From: Ancylobacter mangrovi
GTDB lineage: Bacteria; Pseudomonadota; Alphaproteobacteria; Rhizobiales; Xanthobacteraceae
Reading direction: 5' to 3'
DNA length: 64,000 bases
NCBI RefSeq assembly: GCF_024752355.1
Contig: NZ_JANTHZ010000001.1
Coordinates: 310,001-374,000 of the forward strand
Shown here: positions 16,753 to 26,949 of the stretch, one piece after another
Layout: every line of letters begins with the position of its first letter
How positions within the stretch are numbered: the first letter of the stretch is position 1
Notes under the pieces: generated by a model
Told to the model about the DNA's origin: nothing
What the model saw: the letters and a program-made list of their open reading frames with translations, nothing else
Database searches by the model: none
Made by a program: the position numbers and the translations under genes

Positions 16753-18327
16753 TCAGGGGCCGCCGTCGGACTGGACGAATTCCTTCGCCCAGTCGGCCCG
16801 CACGAAATGCGGCGCCATCTCGTCGGTCACCTCCGGCGTGCGGCTGTCAACAAAGCCTGTCCACCCCCCGCCCAGCGCCTTGTTGAGCGACACGTAGTCG
16901 GTCGTGATCGCGACCTCGCTCTGGAGATAGGAATCCTCCGCCGAATAGAGCGAGCGCTCGGCGTCGAGCACGTCGAGGAAACTGCTGGAGCCCGACTGGT
17001 AGAGGGCGCGCGCGAGCGAGGCGGCCTTGCGGTAGGAGGTCGCCGAGGTCGCGAGGCTGCGGCTCTTGCGGCGCTCATGCTGCAGGGCGACGCTGGCGTT
17101 CTCCACGTCCTGCAGCGCCGTCAGCACCGCGGAGCGATAGGCGATGAAATATTCGTCGCGCTCGGCCTGTGCGTATTCCACCGCGGCCTTGAGCTGGCCC
17201 GCATTGAAGATCGGGACGCTGAGGCTCGGGCCGAAGCTCCAGCTGATGGTGGAGTTCTTGCCGAGATCGCCGACATTGGTCGCCGAGGTCGAGACGTCGC
17301 CGACGAGGCTCACATCGGGATAGCGCGCCGCCTCGGCCTGGCCGACCTTGGCCGTGTACTGCGCGAGCTCTCGCTCGGCGAGCCGCACGTCCGGCCGCGC
17401 GAGCAGCACGTTGGCCGGCACGCTCTTCGGGATCGGCAGGCGCGGTTTCGGGATCGGCCGGCTGCGCTTCATCAGCTCGTTCAGCGAGGACGGCGGCTGG
17501 CCGAGCAGGATGGCGAGCTGGTGCAGGGTCTGCTGATAGGACGATTGCAACCCGGGGATATCGGCCTCGGTGCTCGCGGCCTGGCCCTCGGCATTGGCGA
17601 CGTCCAGCGCCGTCGCGGTGCCGGCCTCCAGCTTGGTGCGCGTCAGGGCCGCGGTCTCGCGCTGGGAAGCGGCGGTGCGCTGGGCCAGCGCGATCCGCGC
17701 CTGATAGCCGCGCGCCTCGACATAATAGGTCGCGACGTCGCCGATCAGCACCAGCAGCGTGTTGCGCAGGTTCTCTTCGGCCGCGTCGAGGCCGTAGGTC
17801 GCCGCCTCGGCGCTGCGGCGGTTGGCGCCGAACAGGTCCAGCTCCCAGCTCGCGCCGAGCCCGAGATCGAAGGAATCGAACGGACCGGAGACGGTGATGT
17901 CGCCGCTCTGCGCGGAAACATTGCTGCCATTGTCGGCGCGGGTATAGGAGCCGTCGCCGGTCACCACCGGCGCCAGCGCCGCGAGGGCCTGCCGGCGCGT
18001 CGCCCGCGCCTCGCGCACCCGTGCCTTGGCGGTCGCCACGTCGAGATTGCCGGCCACCGCCCGCTCGACGAGGCCGTCGAGCGTCTTGTCGTTCAGCCGC
18101 TCCCACCAGCGCGCGAGATCGGGGGGGAGATTGTCCGGCTCGGTCCCGTTGGCGCTGACCGTGGGATGGGCCGCGCCCCATTTCGCCGGGAACTGCAAGG
18201 ACGGCGCCTGGTAGTCCGGCCCCACGGCGCAGCCGCCGAGCAGGCCGGCGAGGAACAGAAGCGCGACGAGGCGGGGCGCCGGAAGGCGCCACCCGTCCCG
18301 GGCGGGCGGGCGAGGCGGAATCCCCAT
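16753..18327 (-). CDS. RND efflux outer-membrane factor lipoprotein (OprM/NodT type)
   Basis: 524 residues. The ATG at 18327 has AGGTG at good distance. A lipobox LLGGC places the lipidated cysteine at residue 33, followed by AVGPDYQAP, the standard start of the mature NodT/OprM family. Long helical segments form the periplasmic tunnel (LVERAVAGNLDVATAKARVREARATR; FLDVLDAERSLYSAEDSYLQ). It is the last gene of a three-gene efflux operon with the pump and adaptor upstream, separated from the pump gene by 41 bp. It provides the exit duct for the tripartite pump. Confidence 0.92.
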   Translation of the reverse strand: MGIPPRPPARDGWRLPAPRLVALLFLAGLLGGCAVGPDYQAPSLQFPAKWGAAHPTVSANGTEPDNLPPDLARWWERLNDKTLDGLVERAVAGNLDVATAKARVREARATRRQALAALAPVVTGDGSYTRADNGSNVSAQSGDITVSGPFDSFDLGLGASWELDLFGANRRSAEAATYGLDAAEENLRNTLLVLIGDVATYYVEARGYQARIALAQRTAASQRETAALTRTKLEAGTATALDVANAEGQAASTEADIPGLQSSYQQTLHQLAILLGQPPSSLNELMKRSRPIPKPRLPIPKSVPANVLLARPDVRLAERELAQYTAKVGQAEAARYPDVSLVGDVSTSATNVGDLGKNSTISWSFGPSLSVPIFNAGQLKAAVEYAQAERDEYFIAYRSAVLTALQDVENASVALQHERRKSRSLATSATSYRKAASLARALYQSGSSSFLDVLDAERSLYSAEDSYLQSEVAITTDYVSLNKALGGGWTGFVDSRTPEVTDEMAPHFVRADWAKEFVQSDGGP

Positions 18328-18368
18328 GAGCGCACCTGTGCAGCGGGATGGAATGAGGGCGGATCGGT

Positions 18369-21300
18369 TCAACGGGGCGGCTCCGGCGTTGCGTCGGTCG
18401 CGGGGGGATGCGGGGGAACAAGGCCCTGCCCTTCGGACCCGGTCCGGTCGGCCTTCTTGCGGAACACGCGGCTGACGGCGACGAACAGCAGCGGCACGAA
18501 GAAGATGCCGAGCACCGTCGCCGCGATCATGCCGCCCATCACGCCGATGCCGATGGCGTTCTGCGCCCCCGAGCCCGCCCCGCTGGCGATGGCGAGCGGC
18601 GTCACGCCGAGGATGAAGGCGAAGGAGGTCATCAGGATCGGGCGCAGGCGCTGGCGCGCGGCGTCGAGCGTGGCCTCGACCAGCCCGAGGCCATGGGCCT
18701 GCCGCTCGATGGCGAACTCGACGATCAGGATCGCGTTCTTCGCCGCCAACCCTATCGTCGTGAGCAGGCCGACCTTGAAATAGACGTCGTTGGTCTGGCC
18801 GAAGAGATGGGCGGCGAGCAGCGCCCCGAAGATGCCGATCGGCACCGAGAGCATCACCGCGAACGGGATCGACCAGCTCTCGTACAGTGCCGCGAGGCAC
18901 AGGAACACGACCAGCACCGAGATCGCATAGAGCGCGGTCGCCTGGTTGGAGGACAGCCGCTCCTGGTTCGACAGGCCGGTCCATTCATGGCCGTAGCCGG
19001 CCGGTAGTGCGGCGACGATCTCGTCGATGGCGTCCATCGCGTCGCCCGAGCTCACGCCCTGCGCCGCCTGCCCCTGGATCTCCACCGCCGAGGAACCGTT
19101 GAACCGCTCCAGCCGCGGCGAGCCGTAGGTCCAGCGGCTCGAGGCGAAGGAGGAGAACGGCACCATGTCGCCGGCCGAGTTGCGCACATGCCACTTGCCG
19201 AGGTCGGCCGGCTGCATGCGGAAATCGGCGGCGGACTGGAGGTAGACCTTCTTCACCCGCCCGCGGTCGATGAAGTCGTTGACGTATTCGCTGCCCCAGG
19301 CGATCGACAGCGTGTCGTTGATGTCGGAGAGCGAGACGCCGAGCGCGCTCGCCTTCTCCTGGTCGATGTCGATGACGAATTGCGGCTCGTCCTCCTGCCC
19401 GTTCGGGCGGGTATTGGCGAGGCGCGAATCGGATGCCGCCTTGGCGAGCAGCGCATCACGGGTGGCGATCAGCTTCTCGTGGCCGGCGCCGTTGATGTCC
19501 TGAAGGTAGAAGCTGAAGCCGTTGGTGTTGCCCATGCCCTGGATGGCGGGCGGCGCGAGGGCGAACACCTGGGCGTCGCGGATCTTGGAGAAGGCCGCCA
19601 TCGCCCGGCCGGCCACGGCGGTGGCCGAGAGATTGGCGGACTTGCGCTCGTCGAAGGGACGCAGCCGCGCGAAGGCGATGCCGACATTCTGCCCCTGCCC
19701 GCCGAAGCCGAAGCCGGCGACGGTCATGATGCCTTCGACCGCGTCCTTCTCGTCCTCCAGATAGTGCCGCGTGACTTGGTCGAGCACCTGCTGGGTCCGG
19801 TCGGCGGTGGCGCCGACGGGCAGTTGCACGCTGGTGAGCAGGATGCCCTGGTCCTCCTGCGGCAGGAACGACGAGGGAAGCTTGGTGAACATCCACCCCA
19901 TGGCGATCGTGATGGCGAGGAAGACGACGAGGAAGCGCCCCGAACGGGCGAGGATCCCGGCCGTGCCACGGCGATAGGCGCCGGTTCCGCGCTCGAAGCC
20001 GCGGTTGAAGGCGCCGAAGATGCCGCGCTTCTCGCTGCCGTGCCCGGGCGCGCGCAGGATCGAGGCGCAAAGCGCCGGGGTGAGGATCAACGCCACCAGC
20101 ACCGACAGCACCATGGCGGTGACGATGGTCACCGAGAACTGGCGGTAGATCACCCCGACCGAGCCGCCGAAAAACGCCATCGGCACGAACACCGCCGACA
20201 GCACGGTGGCGATGCCGACCAGCGCGCCGGTGATCTCGTCCATCGACTTGCGCGTCGCCTCCTTGGGCGACAGGCCCTCCTCCTCCATCACGCGCTCGAC
20301 GTTCTCGACCACGACGATGGCGTCGTCGACCAAAAGGCCGATGGCGAGCACCATGGCGAACATGGTGAGCGTGTTGATCGAGTAGCCGAGCGCGGCGAGC
20401 ACGCCGAAGGTGCCGAGCAGCACGACGGGGACCGCGATGGTTGGGATCAGCGTGGCGCGGATGTTCTGCAGGAACACGAACATCACCACGAAGACCAGCG
20501 CGATCGCCTCGAACAGGGTGCGCACTACCTCCTCGATGGAGAGCACCACGAAGGGTGTCGTGTCGTAGGGGTAGACGACCTCCACCCCCTCCGGGAACGT
20601 GCCGGAGAGGCGCTGGATGGTCGACTTCACCGCCTCGGCGGTCGAAATCGCGTTGGCGCCGGTCGCGAGGTTGATGGCGAGGCCCGCTGCCGGCTTGCCG
20701 TTGTAGTGCGAGGAGGTGGTGTAGCTCTCCGCGCCGAGTTCCACGGTCGCGACGTCGTTCAGCCGCACCAGCGAGCCGTCGGTCGTGCTCTTGAGGATGA
20801 TGTTGCGGAACTGCTCGGCGGTCTGGAGGCGGCTGCGCGCGGTGACGGTGGCGTTGAGCTCCTGGCCCTTGCGCTGGGGCAGCCCGCCGAGCTGGCCGGC
20901 GGAGACCTGCGTGTTCTGCGCCTCGATCGCCGTGGCGACGTCGCCGGGCATGAGCTGGTACTTGGCCAGCTTGTCCGGGTCGAGCCAGATGCGCATCGCG
21001 TAGCCGGCGCCGAACAGTCGGGTGGAGCCGACGCCCTCGACCCGCTTGAGCGTGTCGTTCAACGTGGAATCGACATAGTCGGCGAGGTCGACCGAGGACA
21101 TCTTGCCGTCGGACGAGACGAAGCCGATCACCATCAGGAAGCCGTCGGAGGCCTTGTCGACCTCGATCCCGCTGGTCTGGACGATGGTGGGAAGCTGCGA
21201 GGTGACGAGCTGCAGCTTGTTCTGCACCTGCATCTGCGCGACGTCGGGATCGGCGGCGCTGGTGAAGGTGAGCGTGAGGCTGGCCTCGCCGGTGGAGGTC

Positions 21301-21545
21301 GAGGTGGCCGACATGTAGTCGAGATTGTCGATGCCGGTCATGCCCTGCTCGATGATCTTGGTCACCGAGTTCTCGACCGTCTGGGCGTCCGCACCCGGAT
21401 AGGACGCAGTGATGCGCACCGTGGTCGGGGCGATCTGCGGGTATTGCGCGATCGGCAGGCTGCGCAGCGCCAGAAGGCCGCCCAGCATGATCAGGATGGC
21501 GATGACCCAGGCGAAGACCGGGCGGTCGATGAAGAACCGGGACAT
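18369..21545 (-). CDS. RND multidrug efflux pump, inner-membrane transporter (HAE1/AcrB type)
   Basis: 1058 residues, the usual AcrB-family length, starting [17 protein letters not shown]. Proton-relay residues are present: the two aspartates in [18 protein letters not shown] (TM4) and the lysine in [16 protein letters not shown] (TM10). Two large periplasmic loops are present at expected positions. It exports hydrophobic and amphiphilic drugs with proton antiport. The start is 7 bp downstream of the adaptor gene stop. An in-frame extension upstream of 21545 is read-through over the adaptor gene and is not coding. Confidence 0.95.
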   Translation of the reverse strand: MSRFFIDRPVFAWVIAILIMLGGLLALRSLPIAQYPQIAPTTVRITASYPGADAQTVENSVTKIIEQGMTGIDNLDYMSATSTSTGEASLTLTFTSAADPDVAQMQVQNKLQLVTSQLPTIVQTSGIEVDKASDGFLMVIGFVSSDGKMSSVDLADYVDSTLNDTLKRVEGVGSTRLFGAGYAMRIWLDPDKLAKYQLMPGDVATAIEAQNTQVSAGQLGGLPQRKGQELNATVTARSRLQTAEQFRNIILKSTTDGSLVRLNDVATVELGAESYTTSSHYNGKPAAGLAINLATGANAISTAEAVKSTIQRLSGTFPEGVEVVYPYDTTPFVVLSIEEVVRTLFEAIALVFVVMFVFLQNIRATLIPTIAVPVVLLGTFGVLAALGYSINTLTMFAMVLAIGLLVDDAIVVVENVERVMEEEGLSPKEATRKSMDEITGALVGIATVLSAVFVPMAFFGGSVGVIYRQFSVTIVTAMVLSVLVALILTPALCASILRAPGHGSEKRGIFGAFNRGFERGTGAYRRGTAGILARSGRFLVVFLAITIAMGWMFTKLPSSFLPQEDQGILLTSVQLPVGATADRTQQVLDQVTRHYLEDEKDAVEGIMTVAGFGFGGQGQNVGIAFARLRPFDERKSANLSATAVAGRAMAAFSKIRDAQVFALAPPAIQGMGNTNGFSFYLQDINGAGHEKLIATRDALLAKAASDSRLANTRPNGQEDEPQFVIDIDQEKASALGVSLSDINDTLSIAWGSEYVNDFIDRGRVKKVYLQSAADFRMQPADLGKWHVRNSAGDMVPFSSFASSRWTYGSPRLERFNGSSAVEIQGQAAQGVSSGDAMDAIDEIVAALPAGYGHEWTGLSNQERLSSNQATALYAISVLVVFLCLAALYESWSIPFAVMLSVPIGIFGALLAAHLFGQTNDVYFKVGLLTTIGLAAKNAILIVEFAIERQAHGLGLVEATLDAARQRLRPILMTSFAFILGVTPLAIASGAGSGAQNAIGIGVMGGMIAATVLGIFFVPLLFVAVSRVFRKKADRTGSEGQGLVPPHPPATDATPEPPR

Positions 21546-21552
21546 GGCGACC

Positions 21553-22845
21553 TCAGTTCTCGGCCGAGGTCGACGTGCCGGCGGCCCCGCCGGCCGTGGC
21601 GCCCCCGCCTGCCGCCTCCTTCTTCGCCGCCTCCTCCTTCGCCGGCGCGGCCGTCGAGCGCTGGCCGCGATCGCTGACCTCGCCCGTCGTGTCGTCCACC
21701 ACAACGCTGACCGGCGTGACCTGCAGCCCGGGCTTGGCGAACTGGCTGCCCTCGACGATGACGCGGTCGCCGTCGGCGACGCCGCTCTCCACCAGCCAGC
21801 TGTTGCCCACATTGCGGCTGATGGTGAGCACGCGCTGCTCGACCTTGTCGTCGGCGTCGACGACGAGCGCGACCGGCTCGCCCTTGGTGTTGCGGGTCAC
21901 ACCGCGCTGCGGCACCAGGAAGCTGTTGGGCGCGACGCCTTCCTCGACGATGGCGTGCACATACATGCCGGGCAGCAGCAGGCGGTCGGGATTGGGAAAC
22001 CGGGCGCGGACCAGATAGGTGCCGGTGGTCTCGTCGACATTGGCGGAGGAGAATTCCAGCGTCCCCGCATGGGAATAGAGCGTGCCGTTGTCGAGCTTCA
22101 GGCGCACCTGCACGTTGTCGCCGCTGATCTTGATGCGCCCGTCGCGGATCGCCTGGCGCAGGTTCAGGAGGTTGGTGCTCGACTGGGTGACGTCCACATT
22201 GATCGGATCGAGCGTCCGGATGGTGGTCAGCGCGGTATCCTGGCTCGCCGTCACCAGCGCCCCCGGCGTGAGCGAGGACTTGTCGATGCGCCCGCTGATG
22301 GGCGCGGTGATGCGGGTGAAGTCGAGATTGATGCGCGCGGTGTCGACCGCGGCCCTGTTGACCGCGACGTCCGCCTTGGCCTGGGCCAGCGAGGCGACGG
22401 CGTCGTCATAGTCCTGCTTGCTGACCGCGTTCTGCTTGATCAGGTTCTGGTAGCGGTCGACCTTGGACTGCGCGCTGGGAACCAGCGCCTCCGCCTTCTG
22501 CAGGCTCGCGACCGCGCTGTCATAGGAGGCCTGATAGCTCGCCGGATCGATCTGGTAGAGCGGATCGCCGGCCTTGACCTCGCTGCCCTCCTGGAAGAGC
22601 CGCTCCTTGATGATGCCCGCGACCTGCGGGCGCACCTCCGCGACCAGCGAGGCCGTGGTGCGGCCCGGCAGTTCGGCGGTGATCGCGACCGACTGGGGAT
22701 GCACCGTCACGACGCCGACCTGCGGGCGCTGCTGCCCCCCGCCCTGCTGCTGGCCCGAGGTCTCCCGGCCGTCACACCCGCCAAGGACAAGAAATGCGAG
22801 GCAGGCGGCCGCCACGAGGGCCGGCCGCATCCTGGGGGTGGACAT
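21553..22845 (-). CDS. RND efflux periplasmic adaptor lipoprotein (AcrA/MexA type)
   Basis: 430 residues from the ATG at 22845. A lipobox LVLGGC puts the lipidated cysteine at residue 24. The barrel-sandwich half motifs [27 protein letters not shown] and [20 protein letters not shown] flank an alpha-helical hairpin. The beta-barrel and membrane-proximal domains follow. The C-terminal tail is Ala/Gly/Glu rich. First gene of the efflux operon, divergent from the TetR regulator. Substrates cannot be read from the sequence. Confidence 0.93.
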   Translation of the reverse strand: MSTPRMRPALVAAACLAFLVLGGCDGRETSGQQQGGGQQRPQVGVVTVHPQSVAITAELPGRTTASLVAEVRPQVAGIIKERLFQEGSEVKAGDPLYQIDPASYQASYDSAVASLQKAEALVPSAQSKVDRYQNLIKQNAVSKQDYDDAVASLAQAKADVAVNRAAVDTARINLDFTRITAPISGRIDKSSLTPGALVTASQDTALTTIRTLDPINVDVTQSSTNLLNLRQAIRDGRIKISGDNVQVRLKLDNGTLYSHAGTLEFSSANVDETTGTYLVRARFPNPDRLLLPGMYVHAIVEEGVAPNSFLVPQRGVTRNTKGEPVALVVDADDKVEQRVLTISRNVGNSWLVESGVADGDRVIVEGSQFAKPGLQVTPVSVVVDDTTGEVSDRGQRSTAAPAKEEAAKKEAAGGGATAGGAAGTSTSAEN

Positions 22846-22866
22846 TTGCGCGTTTGATCCAAATAT

Positions 22867-22877
22867 TGATACTATCA
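22867..22877. promoter_or_regulatory. Candidate TetR operator
   Basis: The 11-bp palindrome TGATACTATCA (five-base arms around a central C) lies in the 104-bp AT-richer gap between the adaptor gene and the tetR start. It is well placed to control both promoters. Assignment to the TetR protein is inferred from position. Confidence 0.5.
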
Positions 22878-22949
22878 GTACCCATATTCTTCTATCGCGG
22901 GCTCTGTCAATTGTCCGCAAGAGGCAGGCAGGCCTCCGGGGGGCAGATC

Positions 22950-23606
22950 ATGCTGGACGAACTGGCTCACAGCCGGGACGCTTCGCCGCGCAGGCGCGGG
23001 CGTCCGAAGCAGGCGCCGGACGAGGAGCGCCGCGCCGGAATCGTGGCCATGGCCTACGCCATGTTCCGCGAGCTGGGCTATGCGCAGCTCACCACTGATG
23101 CGGTCGCGGCGCGCTGCCACATCTCGAAGCGCACGCTCTACCGGCTTTTCCCCAACAAGGGAGCGCTGGTCGCGGCCATCATCGACACCCATCGCCGGCA
23201 GTTGATCGCCCTGCCCGGCGACTATGACGATCTCTCGCCGATCGAGGCGCTGGAGCGCATCTTCGTGAACGAGGTGGAGGACGAGCACGACCGCGAGCGG
23301 TTCGCCTTCCTCAAGCTATTGTTCATCGAGGCGGCGCAGAACCCCGAGCTGGACCAGATTGTGCGCCTGCACGGGCGGGACGTGGCGCTGGGCCTGCTGG
23401 AGGACTGGATCGCCCGCGAGGTCGAGCTCGGCCGCCTCCGGGTGCCCGACGCGCACGGCGCCGCGCGCATGCTGATGGATCTGGTGGCCGGCGCGACCAT
23501 GCCGGCCCGCACGGGTCCGGTGGAGTGGCCCGGCAGCGCCGCGCGGCGGGCCTATGTCAGCGAGTGCATCCGGCTGTTCGTCAACGGCGCCGCCCCGCGC
23601 CACTGA
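22950..23606 (+). CDS. TetR-family repressor of the efflux operon
   Basis: 218 residues. The ATG at 22950 follows a GGGGGG ribosome site. The DNA-binding domain is clear: RRAGIVAMAYAMFRELGYAQ, then the helix-turn-helix TTDAVAARCHISKRTLYRLFPNK. The remaining all-helical part would form the drug pocket and dimer interface and resembles the AefR-like C-terminal domain type. It is divergent from the RND operon, the classic arrangement for AcrR- or MexZ-like local repressors. Its 3' end is only 10 bp from the convergent GlxA-type regulator. Confidence 0.9.
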   Translation: MLDELAHSRDASPRRRGRPKQAPDEERRAGIVAMAYAMFRELGYAQLTTDAVAARCHISKRTLYRLFPNKGALVAAIIDTHRRQLIALPGDYDDLSPIEALERIFVNEVEDEHDRERFAFLKLLFIEAAQNPELDQIVRLHGRDVALGLLEDWIAREVELGRLRVPDAHGAARMLMDLVAGATMPARTGPVEWPGSAARRAYVSECIRLFVNGAAPRH

Positions 23607-23616
23607 CCCTGCCGCT

Positions 23617-24717
23617 TCAGGCCGGCAAGGGTGCGGGCGCGCCGCGCGAAGCGACGCATCTCGCCCGGTACTGGCGCGGCGAAAGGCCGAACGCGTTGCG
23701 GAACTCGCGCGAGAAATGCGCCGCGTCGGAAAAGCCGCAGTCGAAGGCGATCTCGGTGATCGAGCGCGGGCTGTTCTCCAGCATCCAGCAGGCATAGTCC
23801 TTGCGGAGCTGGCGCTGGAAGGAGGCCGGCGAGGCGCCGAGCGCGGCGCTGAAGGCCCGTTCGAGCTGGCGCGCGGAACAGCCGACATAGCGGGCGACGG
23901 CGTCCATCGAGGGCGGATCGTCCAGCCGCTGCTCCATGAAATGGACCGCCTGATGCACCCGCGAATCCGCGACGCCGGACAGGTCCGCGAAGAAATGCGG
24001 CTGCGGCAGCGAGGAGGGACGCATGCCCTGCAGCATCATGTGGCGCACCGCCTGGTTGGCCTTGGCCGACCCGCAATGGCGCGAGATCAGATAGAGGCCG
24101 AGGTCGATCGCGGCGGTGGAGCCGGCGCAGGAGAGAAGGTCGCCCTCGTCGACGAAGAGCTTGTCGGTGACCGCGTCGAGCGTGGGGAACTGGGCATGAA
24201 ACGCCTCGAGCACGTTCCAGTGCACGCAGACCGTGCGCTTCTGCGCGAGGCCGGCCTGGGCGATGGCGAAGGTGCCCGTGCACACGCCGATCAGCCTCAC
24301 CTTGCGCGCGGCGGCGAGCCGCAGATAGTCGAGCAGCGCGGCGGGCTGGCGCTCGTTGAGATAGTCGTTGCCCCCGCACACCGCGACATAGTCGAACTGC
24401 GCGGGATCGAGCAGCGGCGAACTGTCGGAGATCACCACCCCGCAGCTCGCCCGGCGCGGCGTGCTGTCGAGGCTCATCACCTTCCACGAGGCATGGATCT
24501 GCCGGCTGCGCCCGCCATGGTCGGCGGCAAGGCGCAGCGCGTCGATCAGCCCGCCGAAAGCGGCGAGCGTGAACTGGTCGAGCAGCACGAAGCCCACGCG
24601 CAACGGCGAGACGCGCGCCGGACCGGGCCGGAAGCCGGGCCTCTCGGCAGGGACGCTCGGGTAAGGTGGGGCCTGCAGCATGTCGCCCATATCAAAGTTT
24701 CTGGCCTGATACTGCAA
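23617..24717 (-). CDS. GlxA-family AraC-type regulator (DJ-1/PfpI domain)
   Basis: 366 residues; ATGs at 24690 and 24681 are alternative starts because no strong ribosome site favours 24717. The N-terminal DJ-1/PfpI-like domain spans about residues 38-210 (RVGFVLLDQFTLAAFGGLIDALRLA; LIGVCTGTFAIAQAGLAQ). The C-terminal AraC double helix-turn-helix includes SMDAVARYVGCSARQLERAF and ITEIAFDCGFSDAAHFSREFRNAFG. Relatives control catabolism of amino acids and quaternary amines such as arginine, carnitine, glycine betaine and hydroxyproline. It is divergent from an ABC importer plus proline-racemase-family gene, its probable target. Confidence 0.9.
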   Translation of the reverse strand: MQYQARNFDMGDMLQAPPYPSVPAERPGFRPGPARVSPLRVGFVLLDQFTLAAFGGLIDALRLAADHGGRSRQIHASWKVMSLDSTPRRASCGVVISDSSPLLDPAQFDYVAVCGGNDYLNERQPAALLDYLRLAAARKVRLIGVCTGTFAIAQAGLAQKRTVCVHWNVLEAFHAQFPTLDAVTDKLFVDEGDLLSCAGSTAAIDLGLYLISRHCGSAKANQAVRHMMLQGMRPSSLPQPHFFADLSGVADSRVHQAVHFMEQRLDDPPSMDAVARYVGCSARQLERAFSAALGASPASFQRQLRKDYACWMLENSPRSITEIAFDCGFSDAAHFSREFRNAFGLSPRQYRARCVASRGAPAPLPA

Positions 24718-24777
24718 GCCGCCGCTGCTTCAGGGGACAATTATCCGGTCGCCTGTACATGGAGGGGAGAAAACAAC
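24718..24777. promoter_or_regulatory. Divergent promoter region, GlxA-type regulator versus ABC operon
   Basis: A 60-bp gap. It holds the near-palindrome GGACAATTATCC (24735-24746, ten of twelve positions symmetrical) and a very strong ribosome site GGAGGGGAGA (24761-24770) for the binding-protein gene. The short gap means the regulator could control both directions. Confidence 0.4.
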
Positions 24778-25818
24778 ATGGCACGCATGCATGGTCTCGT
24801 TACCGCGTCCGCGCTCGCGCTGGCCGCCACGATCGCGCCGGCTTCGGCCCAGGACGCTCTGCACGTCGCCTGGTACGGCGGCAACTGGGGCGACGCCTTC
24901 AAGTCCTGCGTCGCCGATCCCTTCACCAAGGCGACCGGCGTCACGGTGGTACCGGAGGTCGGCACCTCCACCGTCACCCTCGCCAAGCTGCAGCAGCAGA
25001 AGGACGCGCCGACCCTCGACGTCGCCTGGATGGATGGAGGCGTCAGCGAACTCGCCGAGGCGGACGGCGTGCTGGAGCCGCTGACCGAGGCCGGCGTGCC
25101 GAACCTCGCCAACACCCTGCCGCAGGCGATCTACAAGAACGACAACGGCATCTATGCCGTCGGCACCGGCTACTACTCGCTCGGCCTGACCTACAACACC
25201 AAGGAGATCAAGGAGCCGCCGGCCTCCTGGAACGACCTGTGGAAGCCCGAATACGCCGACGCGGTGACGATCCCCTCGCCGGCCAATTCCTCGGGCGTGC
25301 CCTTCCTGTTCTTCCTGCACAAGATCCTGAACGCCCCGGCCGGCGACTTCGCCCCGGTCTTCGCCAGGATCAAGGAGCTCAAGGCCGCGCTGTTCTTCGA
25401 TTCCTCGGGAGCGGCGTCCAACGCCTTCCAGAGCGGCGAGGTGGTGATCGGCGCGCACTTCAACGTCGGCGCCTTCGACCTGATGGCCAAGGGGCTGCCG
25501 ATCGGCTTCACCGTGCCGAAGGAAGGCGTGTGGGCGACCGATGCGCGCCTGCATCTGGTGAAGAACGCGCCGCACAAGGAGATGGCGCAGAAGTTCATCG
25601 ACACGGCCCTCACCCCGGAAGCCTCCAAGTGCCTCGCCGAGAAGCTCTTCCTCGGCCCGTCGGTGAAGGGCGTCACGGTCTCCGCCGAGACCGCCCGCAA
25701 GCTGCCCTGGGGCGAGAAGGGCTCGGTGGATAATCTCTACCTGCTGAACTGGACCGAGGTGAACGCCAAGCGCGCCGAGCTGGTCGACACCTGGAACCGC
25801 GAGATCGCTCACAAGTGA
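24778..25818 (+). CDS. ABC transporter periplasmic binding protein (PotD/polyamine-type family)
   Basis: 346 residues. Signal peptide of 24 residues ending in PASAQ. The mature protein begins DALHVAWYGGNWGDAF and contains TYNTKEIKEPPASWNDLWKPEYAD, a hallmark of the spermidine/putrescine and Fe3+/amino-acid-derivative binding group. It delivers its ligand to the three downstream transporter proteins. The presence of a proline-racemase-family enzyme in the same operon suggests a proline derivative or betaine-like ligand rather than a polyamine. Confidence 0.9.
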   Translation: MARMHGLVTASALALAATIAPASAQDALHVAWYGGNWGDAFKSCVADPFTKATGVTVVPEVGTSTVTLAKLQQQKDAPTLDVAWMDGGVSELAEADGVLEPLTEAGVPNLANTLPQAIYKNDNGIYAVGTGYYSLGLTYNTKEIKEPPASWNDLWKPEYADAVTIPSPANSSGVPFLFFLHKILNAPAGDFAPVFARIKELKAALFFDSSGAASNAFQSGEVVIGAHFNVGAFDLMAKGLPIGFTVPKEGVWATDARLHLVKNAPHKEMAQKFIDTALTPEASKCLAEKLFLGPSVKGVTVSAETARKLPWGEKGSVDNLYLLNWTEVNAKRAELVDTWNREIAHK

Positions 25819-25901
25819 GCCGCGGCCAGCAGGCCTGACCCTCCAACCCGCCGGTCGGTCGCTATCAGGTGGCCGGCCGGCCCCGAAACCGGGACCGACA
25901 C

Positions 25902-26945
25902 GTGCAGCCACTCCTTTCCCTTGAAGCGGTCTCCAAGCATTTCGCCGGCCATCAGGCGCTGCGGGATGTGGAGCTCGGCGTCAGCGCGGGCGAGTTCGTC
26001 GCCCTGCTCGGGCCGAGCGGCTGCGGCAAGACCACGCTGCTGCGCTGCATCGCCGGCTTCCTGATCCCCGAGAGCGGGCGCATCCGCATCGAGGGCGAGG
26101 ACATCACCGCCGCCCCGCCCTATCGCCGCCCACTCAACACCGTGTTCCAGAGCTACGCGCTGTTTCCCCATATGAGCGTCGCCGACAACGTGGCCTACGG
26201 GCCGCGGCGCGCGGGTGCCTCGCGGCGCGAGGCACAGGGGCGGGCGCGCGAGGCGCTGGCGCTGGTGGGCCTCGGCGAGATGGGCGCGCGCCTGCCGCGT
26301 GCGCTGTCCGGCGGCCAGCAGCAGCGCGTGGCGCTGGCCCGCGCCATCGTCAATCGGCCGAAGCTGCTGCTGCTCGATGAGCCGCTCTCCGCGCTCGACC
26401 TGAAGCTGCGCCGGCGCATGCAGATCGAGCTCAAGCACATCCAGGAGAAGCTCGGCATCGCCTTCATCTTCGTCACCCACGATCAGGAGGAGGCCATGGC
26501 GATGGCCGACCGGATCGTGGTGATGCATGCCGGGCGCATCGAGCAGGTCGGCGCGCCGGCCGACATCTACCGCGCGCCGGCGACCCGCTTCGTCGCCGAG
26601 TTCGTCGGCGAGCCCAACCTCATTCCCGCGACGCCCGCAGGCCCCGGCCGCGCCCGGCTCGCCTTCGCCGGGCTGGAGCTGGCGGTGCCGGAGGGCACGA
26701 GCTGCGCCATGGTCCGGCCGGAGGACGTGGTCCTCGTCGAGGGCGCCGCCGCACCGGACCTCGCCACCGCGACCGGCGTGGTCGAGGATGTGGTGGCCAT
26801 CGGCTCGGTCACCACGGTGTTCGTGCGCTGCGGCGACCTCGTGCTGAAGGTGGCGCGGCTCGGCATGTCCGGCGCCGATCTCGAGCCCGGCGCCACGGTC
26901 GCGGTGGGGCTGCGCCCCGCCGGCCTCCACTTCATCGCGGGCTAG
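25902..26945 (+). CDS. ABC transporter ATP-binding protein (PotA-like)
   Basis: 347 residues from the GTG at 25902; another GTG at 25869 is in frame. Walker A is GPSGCGKTT, the signature is LSGGQQQRVALARAI and Walker B is LLLLDEPLSALD, followed by the H-loop ITHD-equivalent FVTHDQEEAMAMAD. A TOBE domain occupies the last 110 residues, including SCAMVRPEDVVLVEG. It powers import through the two permeases encoded next. The gap to the first permease is 4 bp. Confidence 0.93.
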   Translation: MQPLLSLEAVSKHFAGHQALRDVELGVSAGEFVALLGPSGCGKTTLLRCIAGFLIPESGRIRIEGEDITAAPPYRRPLNTVFQSYALFPHMSVADNVAYGPRRAGASRREAQGRAREALALVGLGEMGARLPRALSGGQQQRVALARAIVNRPKLLLLDEPLSALDLKLRRRMQIELKHIQEKLGIAFIFVTHDQEEAMAMADRIVVMHAGRIEQVGAPADIYRAPATRFVAEFVGEPNLIPATPAGPGRARLAFAGLELAVPEGTSCAMVRPEDVVLVEGAAAPDLATATGVVEDVVAIGSVTTVFVRCGDLVLKVARLGMSGADLEPGATVAVGLRPAGLHFIAG

Positions 26946-26949
26946 GGCC

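Noticed and set aside
19188-21677. A plus-strand open frame of about 830 codons antisense to the RND pump
   Set aside because: Composition and position show it is a shadow of the pump gene; it has no ribosome site and no recognisable domain.
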